64,000 nt of DNA from Tigriopus japonicus (GCA_010645155.1 CM021316.1:180268-244267), one strand, 5' to 3'. Counted from the stretch's first letter, positions 33,311 through 46,170 are shown. A program made the numbers and translations. The notes: a model not told the origin generated them from the sequence alone.

Positions 33311-35456
33311 TACATTTGGGGTCACTCCATCTAGTTTTGAAAGATGCTTTGGTTCGTCCAAAACTGATGGTTCCTATCTGCAAATAATCTATGCATTTCA
33401 GAAAATCGGCGTGTTGATGCCACGCAATGAAAATGAATTACTTACTTGTAAAGAACTAAATGACTCACCTTATGACTTAACTCTTTTGTCACAGTGCACT
33501 AGTTTTGGCCATCGTGTGTTTCCCTCCTCCACAAATGTGGGAACAACTTTGTCGTGATAGTTACCACACTTTTTAAAACTTCTATTTAATAATCGTAAGC
33601 CTAAAGAATTCAAATTTGTTCTAGACTGACTATTCCAAACATGACTGTCCAGTTTTCCATCCGTTACTTTCGCATTTCTTTATCATTCTCACGCGCTAAA
33701 AAATCGCCTCCTAATCGCGTTTGATCTTGGATTCCAAAAGTGTCTTCAAAAGCTTTTTCTTACTTGTAATTTTATGTTGCTTCATACAGACAACTTGCCT
33801 TTTTTAACAGTCATAGAACAGTTTTTGATTGTTTGATGACAACTGAACACATCACAATATGCCTAGATGAATTTTCATTGAAGCAAGGTAGTTTTTAGAT
33901 TTTAGAGCTCTTGAGCGAAGGTAGGATACTTTTCAAAGAAAGGCACTTAATCTCCGGAATATGCACAATCAAGACCCAAATTTTTAGAGTGCTCCCAAAT
34001 TAGATTATGAAAAAGAAACTTGGCACATCCACAATCCAGAAAGGCCAAATAGATCTCAAGGCCACGGGAGAACAGATTAGATTTGGAATCGGTCGAAAAG
34101 AGGAGGACTCAAAAAAAACTTTGGGCATGATTTATGTCTCCCTCAAATTGAAATTACCTCCAAGATCCAAGTGTTTTCCCACGAACACTTGTTTTTTTTG
34201 AAAAAAAGAGCCCCTCTTGAAGACTTTAACATAAAGCTCGTCTCAAAACCAACCATGAACCATTAGCTGAGGTTTGATCTGCCCCATCCATGGACTGCCA
34301 AAACCATGGACGGACCTTCTTTCATAGCTTTAGGCCAACTTTAATCTCTCATCGGACTTTTTCCATTAAAGGATTATAAACGACCCTATTCTGGATATCT
34401 ACTTGTGATTTCCAGTCCCAGATTTCTTTACGGCTTCTCTTGGCCATTCCCGTCCACAAGTTGAGTGGTCCCTTCTAGCCTGAATATCAAGTAGTCTTAT
34501 AGCGGTGTCTAGTGAATACGTTATACAGTACAACACCAGGAGTGAATAAAACGTTGTACTTCGTAAGAAATCAAGGAAATTGGTTAGTTTCAAGGATTGG
34601 GTCAACACACTAGAAGGAAAAAATGTATTGCAAGTACTTTTCAGCTTAGTTTAATATTCGTTTGGCAGAGACGAGATTGACTTCCCAGTTTTCTTCAAAC
34701 TTCTTCAAAGAGATGCCCATCTTTTTTTGATTCGCTCTTGATGATAGCACAACAAAAAGCTTTTTATCGAGAAAGATGGGCATCCTCTCCTTTGAGAAAG
34801 TTTTGTAAATGTCCTTGCATTGATAATCATAGACTCTGCTTTTCCGGGTCTTGTCAGTACCTATTAAAAGTCTTTTAAAAGGACCAAAAATGGTCATTAT
34901 TGAGAGGCGCTTAGGTTCTGTCAAAAGATTGAATCGGATTCTGTATTGAAGATGGTGAAACATGCCTAAGATTCGATTTAGAAATATGTACATGTGACCT
35001 TGAGCACTTGAATTCCCATTGCGTGGTAAAACTCGGAAGGTGCATGAAAACGAACAAAAACATTTCTCGTGTTTTCATCTCAGATCATTAATGTTTTCAA
35101 GTGGTTTACGTGGCTTTGTTATCATTAGGTGCATTGAAAAAGCAATGCTAAATTTAAAGATACCTTTAACCCCTAGATAAAGCTCAAGGCATCACAGTTT
35201 GAATTATTTGGTTATTAACAAAGGAAAGACGTACATGAACAAATATACAATGAACAAATATAACTCAATGGACCTTGCACTCCTCCTTTACTTTTCTTAG
35301 TTCTCAAAGCACAGAGAGATGGCGTAACGCAAATTGGTTGAATTGCATAACGCTAGATGGCGACATACCTTTAGAGGTTGAAATGTGAATTTGCACCAAT
35401 TCAATCAAAAGTTTAAAGAGGGGAGGGGACTTTTTATTTTCACAACAAGGATTGGA
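33311..35456. other. Unassigned DNA
   Basis: No supported gene. Frames near 33210-33557 and 34646-34993 (minus) have no recognisable domain. Confidence 0.35.
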
Positions 35457-35700
35457 ATTCCTGTAAAGAAAGTGTATCATTAACGTAAGTGCATACAATT
35501 AACGTTCATTCGAAATTTGATCTACCAATGAGTTACTGTTGGCAGATCTGTTCAACCCTTGAATTTTGGGTTGATCAGGAATGGAATTTCAAAATTTGTC
35601 CAATCCTGCCTTAAATGCTGTGAGAAGATCAGCTTCTACATATTCCCGAAGAAGACTAATTGAACAATGAAGGGGCCCGATAAAGGACTCTTTGAGTATT
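35457..35700 (-). pseudogene. LINE 3' fragment, same family as 30005-30541
   Basis: The minus strand matches 30290-30541: TCGGGCCCCTTCATTGTTCA, TTCGGGAATATGTAGAAGCT, GCATTTAAGGCAGGATTGGA, CTGCCAACAGTAACTCATTG and the AGGAATTCCAAT 3' end. Several frameshifts and substitutions make it a decayed copy. Confidence 0.8.
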
Positions 35701-37013
35701 TGTTTTATGCTTGAGTTCCACAAATCAAAACCCACAACCCACAAGGAATTTCTTGTTCAAGGTTCTTTTTGATATTAGCCCTCCAATGACTTCCATCGAT
35801 TTGATTTTTCAAAATTTGTTCAAAACCAACATAAGATTCAAAATTGTTTTACCACAACTACAATAAATGCGATCCCATTTAAAACAAATCGATTGATAAA
35901 TTGTATCATTCTCGGTTTGGACTGTCCTTTTCTGGGTTTCATCAACTTTTGAAGTCTGAACCAAACAGGCAGGCAAATCATGCGTCATTTTCGTTCAAGT
36001 AGTTGGAAAACGCAAAAGGTACTTGTATTTTCTCTCACAATAAGCCTTCGTTCTTCTTTGAGCTTCTTGTGTTTGATCATCTTTCAAAACCCACTTTAAA
36101 AACATAAATGTGGCCGTCGAGCATGAGTTTCTCAACATATTGTATATATTCACTATGTCGCAGACAGTCTAGGAAAAGCGTTCCACATGCGATTGTTCCA
36201 CTTTTTGCCTCCAATGAAGCAATGAAGCATGGGTCTGGTTTTCGTATCCAATTTGTTTGACAATATTTGGCGACTGTTTGTGTTTAAGTGCCCCCTTCTT
36301 AATTTACGCGTGTATTCCAATGACCACCAAATTTTGTCTGGCCTTTGGTACTTACCTTGAACCTTCGTGGAACGACCCTCATTTGGGCCCTTGACTAACT
36401 TTTAGAGCCCTATTAGATACAGAAGTAACCCCTGGTCAGCCCATCTTTCGCCAAGGTCATAAAATGAGGGGAAAACTTCAATTGAATGGGACATCGTTTG
36501 GACCAATATAGCCAACCAACTTGGGGAGAATGGGACAGGGACAGAGTTTTGGACCATTGGTCCAGGACAATTTCTTAACGAGCTTTCTCGGGTGTTTTAG
36601 GGGGGAAACCTGGGACCATTTTCGTGCAATATGGAAGTTGGATTGTTTGTGACGATGCCCAGATTAGTTGGGTCCATGGAAAAGAGCACTGCACATAAGA
36701 GAATCCTAATGAAGTCGAATGCTTTTTGTCAATTTATGCTATTAGGAAAAGTAGTTTCTTGTTCCATGGCCTGAGTGATGACATCAAATGAAAAAATAAT
36801 CTTCTTGAAGGTTGAAATATATTATTCAGAAGAATTTACTTCTGTTGAAGCTAGTTCAGATTATAGACATGATACTTAAATAATGCAGCTGCAAGCAACC
36901 TTCATCAAAGCAAGGACAACATCAGTGGGACCACAACTAATGCTGAATGGTGTTTGTTATTATTATGGTTCGAAAAAATATTTTCATTTAGTTGTGGAGC
37001 AGAAATTCTTGAC
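35701..37013. other. Unassigned DNA ending in a fragment of the hairpin MITE family
   Basis: Bases 36985-37005 (TTAGTTGTGGAGCAGAAAT) match the arm of the MITE at 32302-32445. The rest shows no supported feature. Confidence 0.35.
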
Positions 37014-37584
37014 CAGGGGTGGGCATGTTGTGGGCCCAAGGGTGGTCGTTGATGGGCCCAGGAGGAGCTTTGGGGAAAGTCCAAATAGTGGACTCGCGAG
37101 ACATGCATACGTGGTACTGTACTCGTGGGCCCAAAGCTCTTTGATCGCTAATATGTGGGCCCTTGAACCTACCAAAGTTTGCTTGGTGGGCCCAAGACAA
37201 CACGAATCAAATTTCTTGAGCCTTGACCATTGATATCTATTAAATACTAGAGGGAGTTTGAGACTAAAAATGTGTCTCCGGTCGCCAACTGTTGAGCGGA
37301 CAAAAGTGCGGGAACATTTGCAATGTGTGACCGAGCAAATGTCAACCCTGCAAAGATGAACCAAACGTGGAATTGAGTTTTGTTTTTGGGTTACTTTTTG
37401 TTATTGCTAATGGTCACTTTCTTGAAAGACCGGAAGACGTCACTAGGTGACCATGCCTTGGATTTGAACACTACAACTAGGAACTTTTTGCCAATACCTT
37501 GGATCAGTCAATGGTCGGAAGAACACAAATTTAAGCTTTTGCGTTATGTAGGGTTAATCCAATACATACATGGACAAAATATAA

Positions 37585-38653
37585 TTGTAAGTGTATATTT
37601 GCGATGGATTAAGCATCATTATGGTCACAGAAGCAGTATAAATATGAAAATGGTGAAGGTGTTCACCACATACAGTACATTGCATGTACAATTGTCATGA
37701 AGTAAGATGTGGAATTCATTTTTTACTACAAGTCAGATGTTGGTCACTGTCTAAAACTTCCCTTGCCACCTTTCGTCTATATTTCGAATTCATCAGAAGA
37801 GCTTGGATTTGGCGGCTTCGCCAGAACGTTGATGGGATTGACGGGATTATGTCGGGCACATGAAAAGATGGAAAGGAGTTGAAGGATGCAAGGTGCATGC
37901 CATTGAAACCGATGCCCAGCTTGATTCCCGCCAATCGTTGACTGGTGAGGTTCTTCAGCATTGAATCGAGTGAATAAGTTTGAGTTAAAAAGTGGGTAAT
38001 GGAATTGTTGGAGGCAAAGGGGAGACCCAAGTACCTTTTAAGGTATTTGGTGAAAACCGCATTGACGGCTTCCCAGGTGGACTTAGATATGGATCCACTT
38101 ATCCAAACCGGCAAAGCGTATTCGTACATTGGAAGAATGAATGTTTGAAAAATACGCCGGACAAGAGGGAGTGGAAGGTCACAAATATTCAAACGTGGAA
38201 ATGGAAAGCCAATCCTCGCTCTAGCTCTGATGTTAGCATCTTGTAAGTGGGCTGAAAAGGAAAGCTGAGCGGAAAACTTCACTCCTAGGTAGTTAAACTC
38301 GTTCACTCTTTCCAGCTTGACTCCCTTGAATTCAAAATGGCAAATCGGGAGACGTCCCTTGTGGAAGACCAATACCTTCGATTTGGCACCATTCACCTCT
38401 AGGTTGTTAGATTCTGGAGATCATCAGCGGAGTGGGCTAGAAGGCATAGATCGTCCGCATACATGAGGAATAGTAAGCGTTTCTTCATTTGCCAAAGTAC
38501 TTCCTCATGTTTTAGATACGAAGGCAGGTCACTCACAAATAGATTAAAGAGGAGAGGTGAGCAATGGTCCCCTTGAAGGAGACCATTATTCGACAGAAAA
38601 CCGGATGATAATCTAGCGCCACTTCTCACGTACAGCGTTGTTTAAAGATGATT
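37585..38653 (-). mobile_element. 5'-truncated non-LTR retrotransposon insertion, TSD AAATATAA
   Basis: This block is absent from the second copy of the host hAT element (61521-61530 reads straight through). It is flanked by AAATATAA at 37577-37584 and 38654-38661, so its borders are clear. It holds the reverse-transcriptase pseudogene described next and about 130 bp of 3' UTR. No A tail is evident. Confidence 0.85.
37716..38653 (-). pseudogene. Non-LTR reverse transcriptase, 5'-truncated, with internal deletion
   Basis: From the 5' break the minus strand encodes LYVRSGARLSSGF, then NGLLQGDHCSPLLFNLFVSD and LLFLMYADDLCLLAHSADDL, that is, the PQG-like block and the catalytic YADD block of LINE reverse transcriptases. 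The frame stops at 38399-38401 just after DDLQNLTT. The next block continues one frame over from 38408 as NNLEVNGAKSKVLVF, then FNYLGVKFSAQL and a long C-terminal region ending at 37716. About 20 residues normally present between DDLQ and the NxLxVNxxKSKxxxF block are missing, so a small frame-changing deletion is likely. The upstream reverse-transcriptase blocks and the endonuclease are absent. The C-terminus is unlike that of the family at 30005. Confidence 0.85.
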
Positions 38654-38889
38654 AAATATAACTTGAGGCTTCAAGAACGAGTTAAAAAAAGCTGGTATTG
38701 ATTCGCATGTTTGGTCACACTCGACAGTTTGTCCGCTCGACAGTTGTGAGGGCGACATTTTCCTCTTAAATTCAAGGCATTCCGCCCCCCCTGTCAAATC
38801 AGCATGATTAAAGCTTGCACGCTATCTAGTGATTAATAATTGATCTAAGGCCTTGACCGAAAAAAGGTTGCCAACCCCTGTTCTAGACC

Positions 38890-38992
38890 ATACATCGCGA
38901 TTTTGTTTTGCAGAGGAGCAGAAATCCCAAAAGGTTTAACGTTAGTGTCAGTTGATGATTGACGAACGAGATCGTCAGCTGATGTTACTCCT
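38890..38992 (+). repeat. Fragment of the hairpin MITE family
   Basis: TTTTGTTTTGCAGAGGAGCA, GAAATCCCAAAAGG, GTCAGTTGATGATTGACGA and GTCAGCTGATGTTACTCC match the left arm and centre of the MITEs at 15241 and 15503. The right arm is missing. Confidence 0.65.
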
Positions 38993-41696
38993 CGCTTTTT
39001 TCATTTGATTTGACGATTTGTAATGTTTTTTTCTTCAGATATTTGTCGAAACTTGCTGCATTATTTCTTCATTTCTGGAAAAATACATTTTCTTGTCTTT
39101 GACTAGTCCGAAACTTGTTTGAATTAAGAATATAAGACCTAAAAACGACCTTACTTGCCATTTTGCCTGCTAGTTTTCGATTTATATGATTATGATCATT
39201 TTACTCACCATTTCCACAGTTTTTTGGCCATTTTTAAGGCTTCAACGGCTTATTTTTGGCAGAAATATGTTCCCCTGTGCTTGAGGCTAGCATTGCAAAA
39301 TAGGGACGCTCATTGAGAATTACGCTTAGATGATTATTTACAGTACAACGAGGTTCACAATTTCACTAATAAGGAATGTATTATTTTGAATTCAGCTTAG
39401 AAACTGAGGCGTAATAGAATTATTATGTCTTGTCACGTTAGCTTCAAAGCACAAAACATCAAGCATCGCAAAGACGTAGAAACCAGATGATGGATTAACT
39501 TGCAAGTAACTTGCTAATTTTTTCACAATTTTCCTGCTTGCGTAATTTCTCATGATGTTTCCCATTCCCCAAGTACTTTTTGAAAACGGAGCGTCTCATC
39601 TGGAAGTTCAAGAGCAAAAGGTCAAAGAAACATGTGGTTTGAGTCGGAGAAAAAGTTAATTTGATTTTAATTGCCATTATCCCGTCCATTTTCAATGAAA
39701 GACTTGTTCTTGTTTTTGCAGATGCCATATTATAAGATTAGTACACAAAAAACTGGTTTTTAGAGCCACGTCTCTTTGTTAGAATGTCATTCATTTTTGA
39801 TTTCAAATGAAAAGGAAGTTGGTTAGAAATAAGTTCAACGTGACTTCAAAGGCCACTTAGCTAATTACGGACTTCAGTCGTGACCAGATGAATCGATTCA
39901 TATTAAGCCCAACGCCCATAAATGTCAATATCAACGGTAAACTGTGCAAAGAAGCCAATAAGGAAAAAACCTTCAAAAGTTTCTGACTGGGACTTACTAG
40001 ACTTGAGATTGATTCTTCTTTAGAATTTGCGAAAAACTGAAGCCGGCTCTTATATTCCTTATTTGCAAACTTTTCCAAGCCAGCCAGTCAAATCCAATTA
40101 TGACTAAATGTACAAGAGAGGGCTTATTTCCGAATTACGACAATGGAATTGAAAGGTCAGAGTATATAGTTTGGTTTTCTTGCGTTGCACATTAGTGAAG
40201 GAAAAAAAAACTTGCTAATATTTTCGATCAAATTAGTAAAATAAGTCTTGTGTAAACGCAACAAGGGAAGTGACCCCCATACAATGAATCAGTTTCATCT
40301 CAAAAGTTATGGTCCAAAAAAAGCGTATTCAAGTTCAGTTTTCTTTAGGATCTCTATTTTGGGCTGGTGATGGCTTTGATTTTTTTTACGAGAAAAGCTT
40401 GTAGTGAACGTATGATATGAGGTGATATGATTTATACACAAGAAGAAATTGGGTAAGACCAAATTCCTATTATCGTAGCCACACATTCAATTGCCCTTCA
40501 GCAACTCGTACAAGCGTTCATTTGCTTGCCCACATCTTCTGGATCTCGTGAATAACTGTTTGTGCTCTTGGCGCTTCTCATTAAGTCTTTCAGCCTTTTT
40601 CCCCATTCACAAGGTTCTCAGATTGGACCAAAGCGATCTAGGAGACACCCTTTCAAAAACAATATCTTGAACGTGGTGGACGTTTCGTACATTCCCAATA
40701 TGTTCAGAGCCGAGTACTAAAACTGTTTTTCAATCTTATTCGGGTTAAAAGGGTTTATTAACCCTAAAAGAACACTTGTTATGAATCTGATACTTGTCAA
40801 CATTGTTCAAGAAACGTAAACATGAAACAAATCACAAGGACCAAAAACTAGTCCAATTTGATTGTAAGAAGCCTGCAATTTTCAGACAGTAATGTTGTAA
40901 TGTTAGATTAGTCACGTAAATTAAAGGTACGATTTTTGGAAAGATGCTGGGGTCTATTACGCACAGGATGAAGTTTTTTTTAGTCATTGAACTTAACAAC
41001 CAACTCTAAAAAGAGTGAAGATGTAAATTCAACCATTCAAGTTAAAGGAACTCAGATTCGGGCAAAGAGTGGTGGCCTTCATGCATTTGGGATAATCCCA
41101 TAATCGTTGCGAGATTTATGAAGTAGCACTGTTAAATCAAGACAAATGCGAAAATGCATCTCGACGGGTTGAACAATGGGCTAATCTTGACAATTTGAGA
41201 AGCCATCTGAATGTCTTCATTTCGTGTGGGTAGACACAAAACGCCTCGGGAACACCACATTGGATTCAAAATATCACATCAGGCCCAAATTATTGACATT
41301 TTTATTTGGATCATGTTCCTATTGAGCGCCTTGTGAAGCAAAAACCTGCTTTGTGAAGCAATCAAAAGCTTCCGTTTTCAATGCGATCTTAATGATAACT
41401 TACTTTAACTCTTTTGTTGTAAGCCAGGATTTCAAAATAAAACCTAGTAACACTACTTGATTAACATTGATAAAAGTTTGTTTTGAAAGCCTTACTTTAG
41501 TCCCATATGAGTTGAAGTTATGGTGGTTGAAAATGTTTGGAAACATGGAATGACTATCAATTTAACGTCCATCTTCATATTGGATCAAATAAAGAAGCCT
41601 TAGAAGTTATTACCTTTTCTTGAAGTACAAACCTGAAAGCTTTTCAACATAAGATGCAAGCGGGCTTATGGATCTCACAACTCCCTCATACTAGAA
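38993..41696. other. Unassigned DNA
   Basis: No supported gene or repeat was recognised in this 2.7-kb stretch. Confidence 0.4.
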
Positions 41697-41973
41697 GGCT
41701 AACAGAGAAATGTCACTCCAATACAGTCAGTGGAGATTTGTTTTGAACACACTTCATTGATCCGGCAACAGTGGTGTCAAGTGACTTGATTTATCATGCA
41801 TTGCTCTTTTTCGACCAAAGCAGTTGAATGAGCAATTTAGCCACTGACTCCCTAAAAATGCAAGTTGGGTTGTGAATCACGTAACTTAGTGTTTTCAACG
41901 TCAAATCCCCTTGCACACACAGTGATTGTGGGTGACTCGCGAAGACTTTCGAAGTGTCATTTCTCTGTTAGCC
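41697..41973. repeat. Short inverted-repeat unit, 16-bp perfect ends
   Basis: GGCTAACAGAGAAATG at 41697-41712 is exactly inverted at 41958-41973. The bases between include a second weaker inversion (ACTCC/GTGTC region) but no coding sequence. It could be a small MITE; no target duplication is clear. Confidence 0.5.
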
Positions 41974-42209
41974 CTCTACCTCATATCATTTTGGAGAAGG
42001 GAATGAAGTCTTTGTACTGTGTATCGTATGTAGGAGAGGCCACTTGATGACCATATTTAGAACAAAAATGTTCGGATTACCGAAACTGTGATCCTACCCA
42101 CAGGGTGAGGGATTAATGATGAAGATTGAAAAAGAGCTAATGCTCGAGAGTGTCTAAAAGAAACCTGTTGCTGAACGCCGCGGAATAAATGAGTGGTCAA
42201 TGCGCAACA

Positions 42210-42572
42210 GGGCCTAACGAAAATTAATCAAATATAACAAAATGTCTGCAAAAGGGCATTTGTACGAAATTTGAACGTAAAAAACATAGTTGCTATAATC
42301 AAATATGCAAATAACTGCGCCACTTTTTGAGGCAAATTAAAACTCTTTTGTTAAATTAATTAGGTGTCAAGTGCTCTTGCAAAAGCTACCCATCACATTA
42401 ATCTTACGAAAAAAATATTGCATAAATTGGTGTACACAAACAAATTTACTAAAAATGGGGTTGTCAAGAAATATTCATTTTTAAAATGCCGGCTTATTTT
42501 CAAAAAAATATATCATTTGAAGCAAAAATATATCTAATATTTTGTCACTTTTTAGCAAATGTTTCCCGGGCC
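42210..42572 (+). repeat. hAT-like dispersed repeat, copy 1
   Basis: The ends are CAGGGCCTAACG and, reversed, TAGGCCCGGGAAACATTT. The body (GCGCCACTTTTTGAGGCAAA, TAAATTGGTGTACACA) is a diverged direct match to 45860-46112. No target duplication can be read. Confidence 0.55.
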
Positions 42573-43479
42573 TATGGATCAGTGGAAAACGTTCCATATT
42601 CATATCCCAACTAGAATCTCAGAGGTAAAAGGAAATGACCCATTTAAAACTAGTTCATTGTAGGTGTGATTCAAATATATTTGTATTTTATAAAATGCTT
42701 ATAATTATAAAATTACATTTTATAGAATAAATATGTATGAATATCATGTAGGTGTACATGTGATCTAAAGTGTGTATTTATAAGTCTTTTATGTATACTT
42801 ATGCTGTCCCTTGGACAAAGTATGTATGTCTAGTATAACTAGTATATGAAACATACTAGTTCGTCTTGCTAAGACTTGAGTAGAAAGAGTTGATTTATGA
42901 AATGAAATAAAAAATGAAAAGTGAAAAAGAAAATTAAATTTGTAGGTCGTTAGTGCTCTTGCTTATTGTTTTGGTAATGTTGTAGGTTAGTGTCATGACA
43001 GATGGTAAGAAAACAGTCTTATTTGTGGTTCTGAAGGATAAATAAATATCAAGAAGCCATTAATTAGAGGCTGTTACAACTCTAACGATGTATTCTGTTT
43101 AAAGCTAAATACTGAGAGACATCATAAACGTCTTAGCAAGATTGAGGCGATCCCTCTAATACCCATCACTCCGTTTTAACTAAACTAGATCAAGGACTAA
43201 AACATGGAGAATTTTCCAGATTTCAGATTGAGAGAGCTCTTTTGCTCTGACTTTAATGTCATTGATTGCATTGTGAAGAGTAAGTACTTCTTTAAAGACC
43301 ATCACAGTATTACCACCCCAACGACCTCTTTGATCAAAGCCTACAATGAAATTCTCTCACAAAGCTGTGTCTGCCACATGCTGTCAACTCCCTGAATGAC
43401 TCCACTCTCTGATTAAATCTAGTGGGAGATATTTTGAAGAACTAATAATGCCAATTGGTCATAAAGTATGTTTCTATGT
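42573..43479. other. AT-rich DNA with a small palindrome
   Basis: ACTAGTATATGAAACATACTAGT-type symmetry lies at about 42838-42862. Otherwise nothing recognised. Confidence 0.4.
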
Positions 43480-44032
43480 ATTCACCAAAATAAAAGATAT
43501 GCTTGATTTCGGAAAATATATGTGACTATTTGACTTACCGAACTTTCGGGTCACCCTGTGCAACATTCCAAACTGGCAAAACTCATCTACCCCCAAAAAG
43601 TTACTAGTCGGATGGTTGCTTGCACTTTCTTTTTGCCTCCGTTCATCCCTTAAATCGTGTCAACGTATTCACGAAAATAAAAGATATGCATTATTTCGGA
43701 AAATGTATGGGACTATTTGGCTTACCGAAATTTCGGGTCACCCTGTACAACATTCCAAACTGGCAAAACTCATCTACCCCCAAAAAGTTACTATTCGGAT
43801 GGTTGCTTGCACTTTCTTTTTGCCTCCGTTCATCCCTTAAATCGTGTCAACGTATTCACCAAAATAAAAGAAATGCATGATTTCGGAAAATATATGTGTC
43901 TTCCCGAACTTTCGGGCCACCCTGTGCAATATTCCAACTTGCAAAACTCATCTACCCCCAAAAGCATTCATCGGATGGCTGCTTGCACTTTCTTTTTGCC
44001 TCCGTTGATCCCTTAAATCGTGTCAACCTGTC
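43480..44032 (+). repeat. 187-bp satellite, about three copies
   Basis: ATTCACCAAAATAAAAGA recurs at 43480, 43667 and 43854, exactly 187 bases apart, and the final unit is shorter (176). Each unit carries TTTCGGGTCACCCTGT, CATCTACCCCCAAAAA and TTGCCTCCGTTCATCCCTTA. Because 187 is not a multiple of three, the four overlapping open frames here are by-products, not genes. Confidence 0.95.
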
Positions 44033-45608
44033 ATTTGAAACGAAAAAAATTGGCTCTATGATTCATTGTAATCAAAAAGCACATGCACATGCATTTGGGG
44101 TTCAGGCGTAAATAAAGCAGAGCGTGAACTAAAACCAACGTGTCTCTTGTAATGTCAGCACAATAACGCACGATGGTCTTTATCCTGAAAACTTAGCGTG
44201 GTAATCTACGAAGGGGATGTGCCAATATTGTTCCAAAAGTTTTACCTTAATTTTATCAAAAAGGATGCTAAACGGAAAATTAAGCCAGTTAACGTTTAAG
44301 TTCTAGTACTCGCAAGATAGCTTTGGAATTTTCCCCCCATTAAACGAGTTGCCGAGCAAAGCATCCTTTGTTAGAGCAATTTTCTTGGACCAAAACAACG
44401 TCCAGGAATTCCCTCTGATATATTTGGTTGGAACTTCATTTGTGCTTCAGTCAATCTTAAAATCGAGAGCAGGGTAAGTTTTCGACCGTTTGCTTCTAAC
44501 GCTTTTTCAGTTTGTGGCATTACAAATAAACATGTTACAGCTATGTTTCAATCTGAAAACAAATATTGTTTTCATTTTGCAGGGTTCTGCAAAATCTTAC
44601 AATTAATCTGTTCTCTTGGAACCAGATTACTCTCTTTTTCCTCAAAGGGAACACGAGGATTACTAATGTAATGATGATATTCATAAAGTAGGAGGATGAT
44701 CGACGATGGCATGATATTTCAGCTCATACCTGAACACGAAAATCAAAACGCATGCCAAGCAATCGCTCTTTCTTTCTTTTTTTCTTTGATTCAGAACAAA
44801 TACTGGAGGGATTTTTTGGCTCAATCAAGGCCTCGAAGAAACCTTTAATTGATGTCTGGTGTAAACAACCTTTCCTTCCATTTACAAAAATACCTGGGCG
44901 TTGTAAGTCAAACATCCTGATGAACAATTTCGTTTTTACGTCAACAAATGTAACTGACGATCCCTTTAGTGTCAAATCTCGGAGAAAAAAATAACGTTAC
45001 TGTCTTAAGGCTAACCGAATCAATCGACATTAGACTTTGAGACTGAAAATAAGAGAAACTTCGGGTTGCACATTTGAGCTCCTTCCATCTATTTATAACC
45101 CGCATGCGTCGCTCTTTGAATTCCAACGTGAAGAGGACCAATGGACTAACCATGGCTCTTTCAAAGTGTTCCACTTCTCGTTCCATTGGTTGCTTTGCTC
45201 TGCATCTGTGCTTAAGTTCGTCATGGAAGCCACTTGATACACAGAATGGGGCTTATCAGTACATATACACTCAAGTTTGTACTTACGGATATTGTGCTCA
45301 CTAGTGGATTCACAAAGGTTAACTTTTCGTTGTCATGCACAATTGATCAACATCCCTGGAAACAGAAGATGGTAGCCTAGAAATAGTGCATGAATCACTG
45401 TGATTCTTAGTCATCGGTGGACTAGATTGGTGCCACCCTGTGGTTCCCATATCGTTTTGTCAAAGTTCCGGTGTGATGTATGGCATGTTCACAATTAGAG
45501 ATTAGGAACTGGAAAGTGCCTTTGCTTGCATTAATTACAGAGTGCTCGCCGAGGTTATGAACGATGAGGGCAAGAGGAAAAAGCCAAGAAAAAAGGTGCA
45601 ACAGAACA
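44033..45608. other. Unassigned DNA
   Basis: Frames of up to 99 codons occur on both strands at 44720-45300 without domains. Nothing else recognised. Confidence 0.35.
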
Positions 45609-46112
45609 GAGGGCCCGGAACTATATTTGTAAAAATATATTCCCATTTTTCCTCAATTTTTTAAAAAAAGATTTTGGTTGTTTTAAGAAAAAAAATATTT
45701 TCTCGTTTTTAGGCATAAAAAAATATGTTAAGTAATTTGAGCAAAATAAATGAATAGTCATAACACAATAAGTCTTACCAACTATATCAATATGTGTACA
45801 AGCAGGCATATGTACTGAAATCAAATATATTCACCTCCAAAACTACTGTCGTAATGGAAAAAAAACTGTGCCATCTATTGGGGCAAATTGATTTTTTTGT
45901 TGGGTAAGTTAGTTGTCAATTGAGCCTCTAAAAGTGACAAGTATCAATAAATCTAACAAAATATGTCTGGTAAATTGGTGCACATAAAAAATCACCAAAT
46001 AATTGTGTTTTACAAAATAAAAATGCTTTGTAAAATATCTTGCTTATTTTTTTCAAATTTGAAAATATATAGTTAAACTTTTGCCATTTTCAACACATAT
46101 TTTTCCGGGCCC
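45609..46112 (+). repeat. hAT-like dispersed repeat, copy 2
   Basis: The left end AGGGCCCGGAACTATATTTG and reversed right end AGGGCCCGGAAAAATATGTG form terminal inverted repeats. The body matches 42290-42572 (GTGCCATCTATTGGGGCAAA, TAAATTGGTGCACATAAAA). No 8-bp duplication is evident. Confidence 0.6.
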
Positions 46113-46170
46113 TCATCATCAACGTTGGTTGTTCCCTTACTTGGGCGCATTTATAAACCAAGATTATCAT

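Larger units (their letters stand above)
37014..38880. mobile_element. hAT-type element with nested LINE, TSD TTCTWGAC
   Basis: The left end is CAGGGGTGGGCATGTTG; the right end, reversed, is CAGGGGTTGGCAACCTT, a very typical hAT terminus. Flanking 8-bp repeats are TTCTTGAC (37006-37013) and TTCTAGAC (38881-38888), 7 of 8 identical. Within it, GTCGCCAACTGTTGAGCGGA (from 37281) and its reversed partner GTCGCCCTCACAACTGTCGA (to 38756) form subterminal inverted repeats. The left side is full of GTGGGCCCAAG-type repeats. A LINE inserted at 37585-38653. Without it the element is about 0.8 kb and non-autonomous. A second copy lies at 60830-61700. Confidence 0.82.

Noticed and set aside
36883..37364. 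Overlapping frames on both strands with G-P-rich peptides
   Set aside because: They come from repeated GTGGGCCCAAG motifs in the left end of the hAT element.
37716..38396. 226-codon frame as an independent gene
   Set aside because: It is the 3' half of a reverse-transcriptase pseudogene; the apparent start is a GTG codon created by the frame change after the YADD block.
43616..44111. Four overlapping frames with repeated LSFCLRSSLKSCQR-like peptides
   Set aside because: They are the 187-bp satellite read in successive frames.
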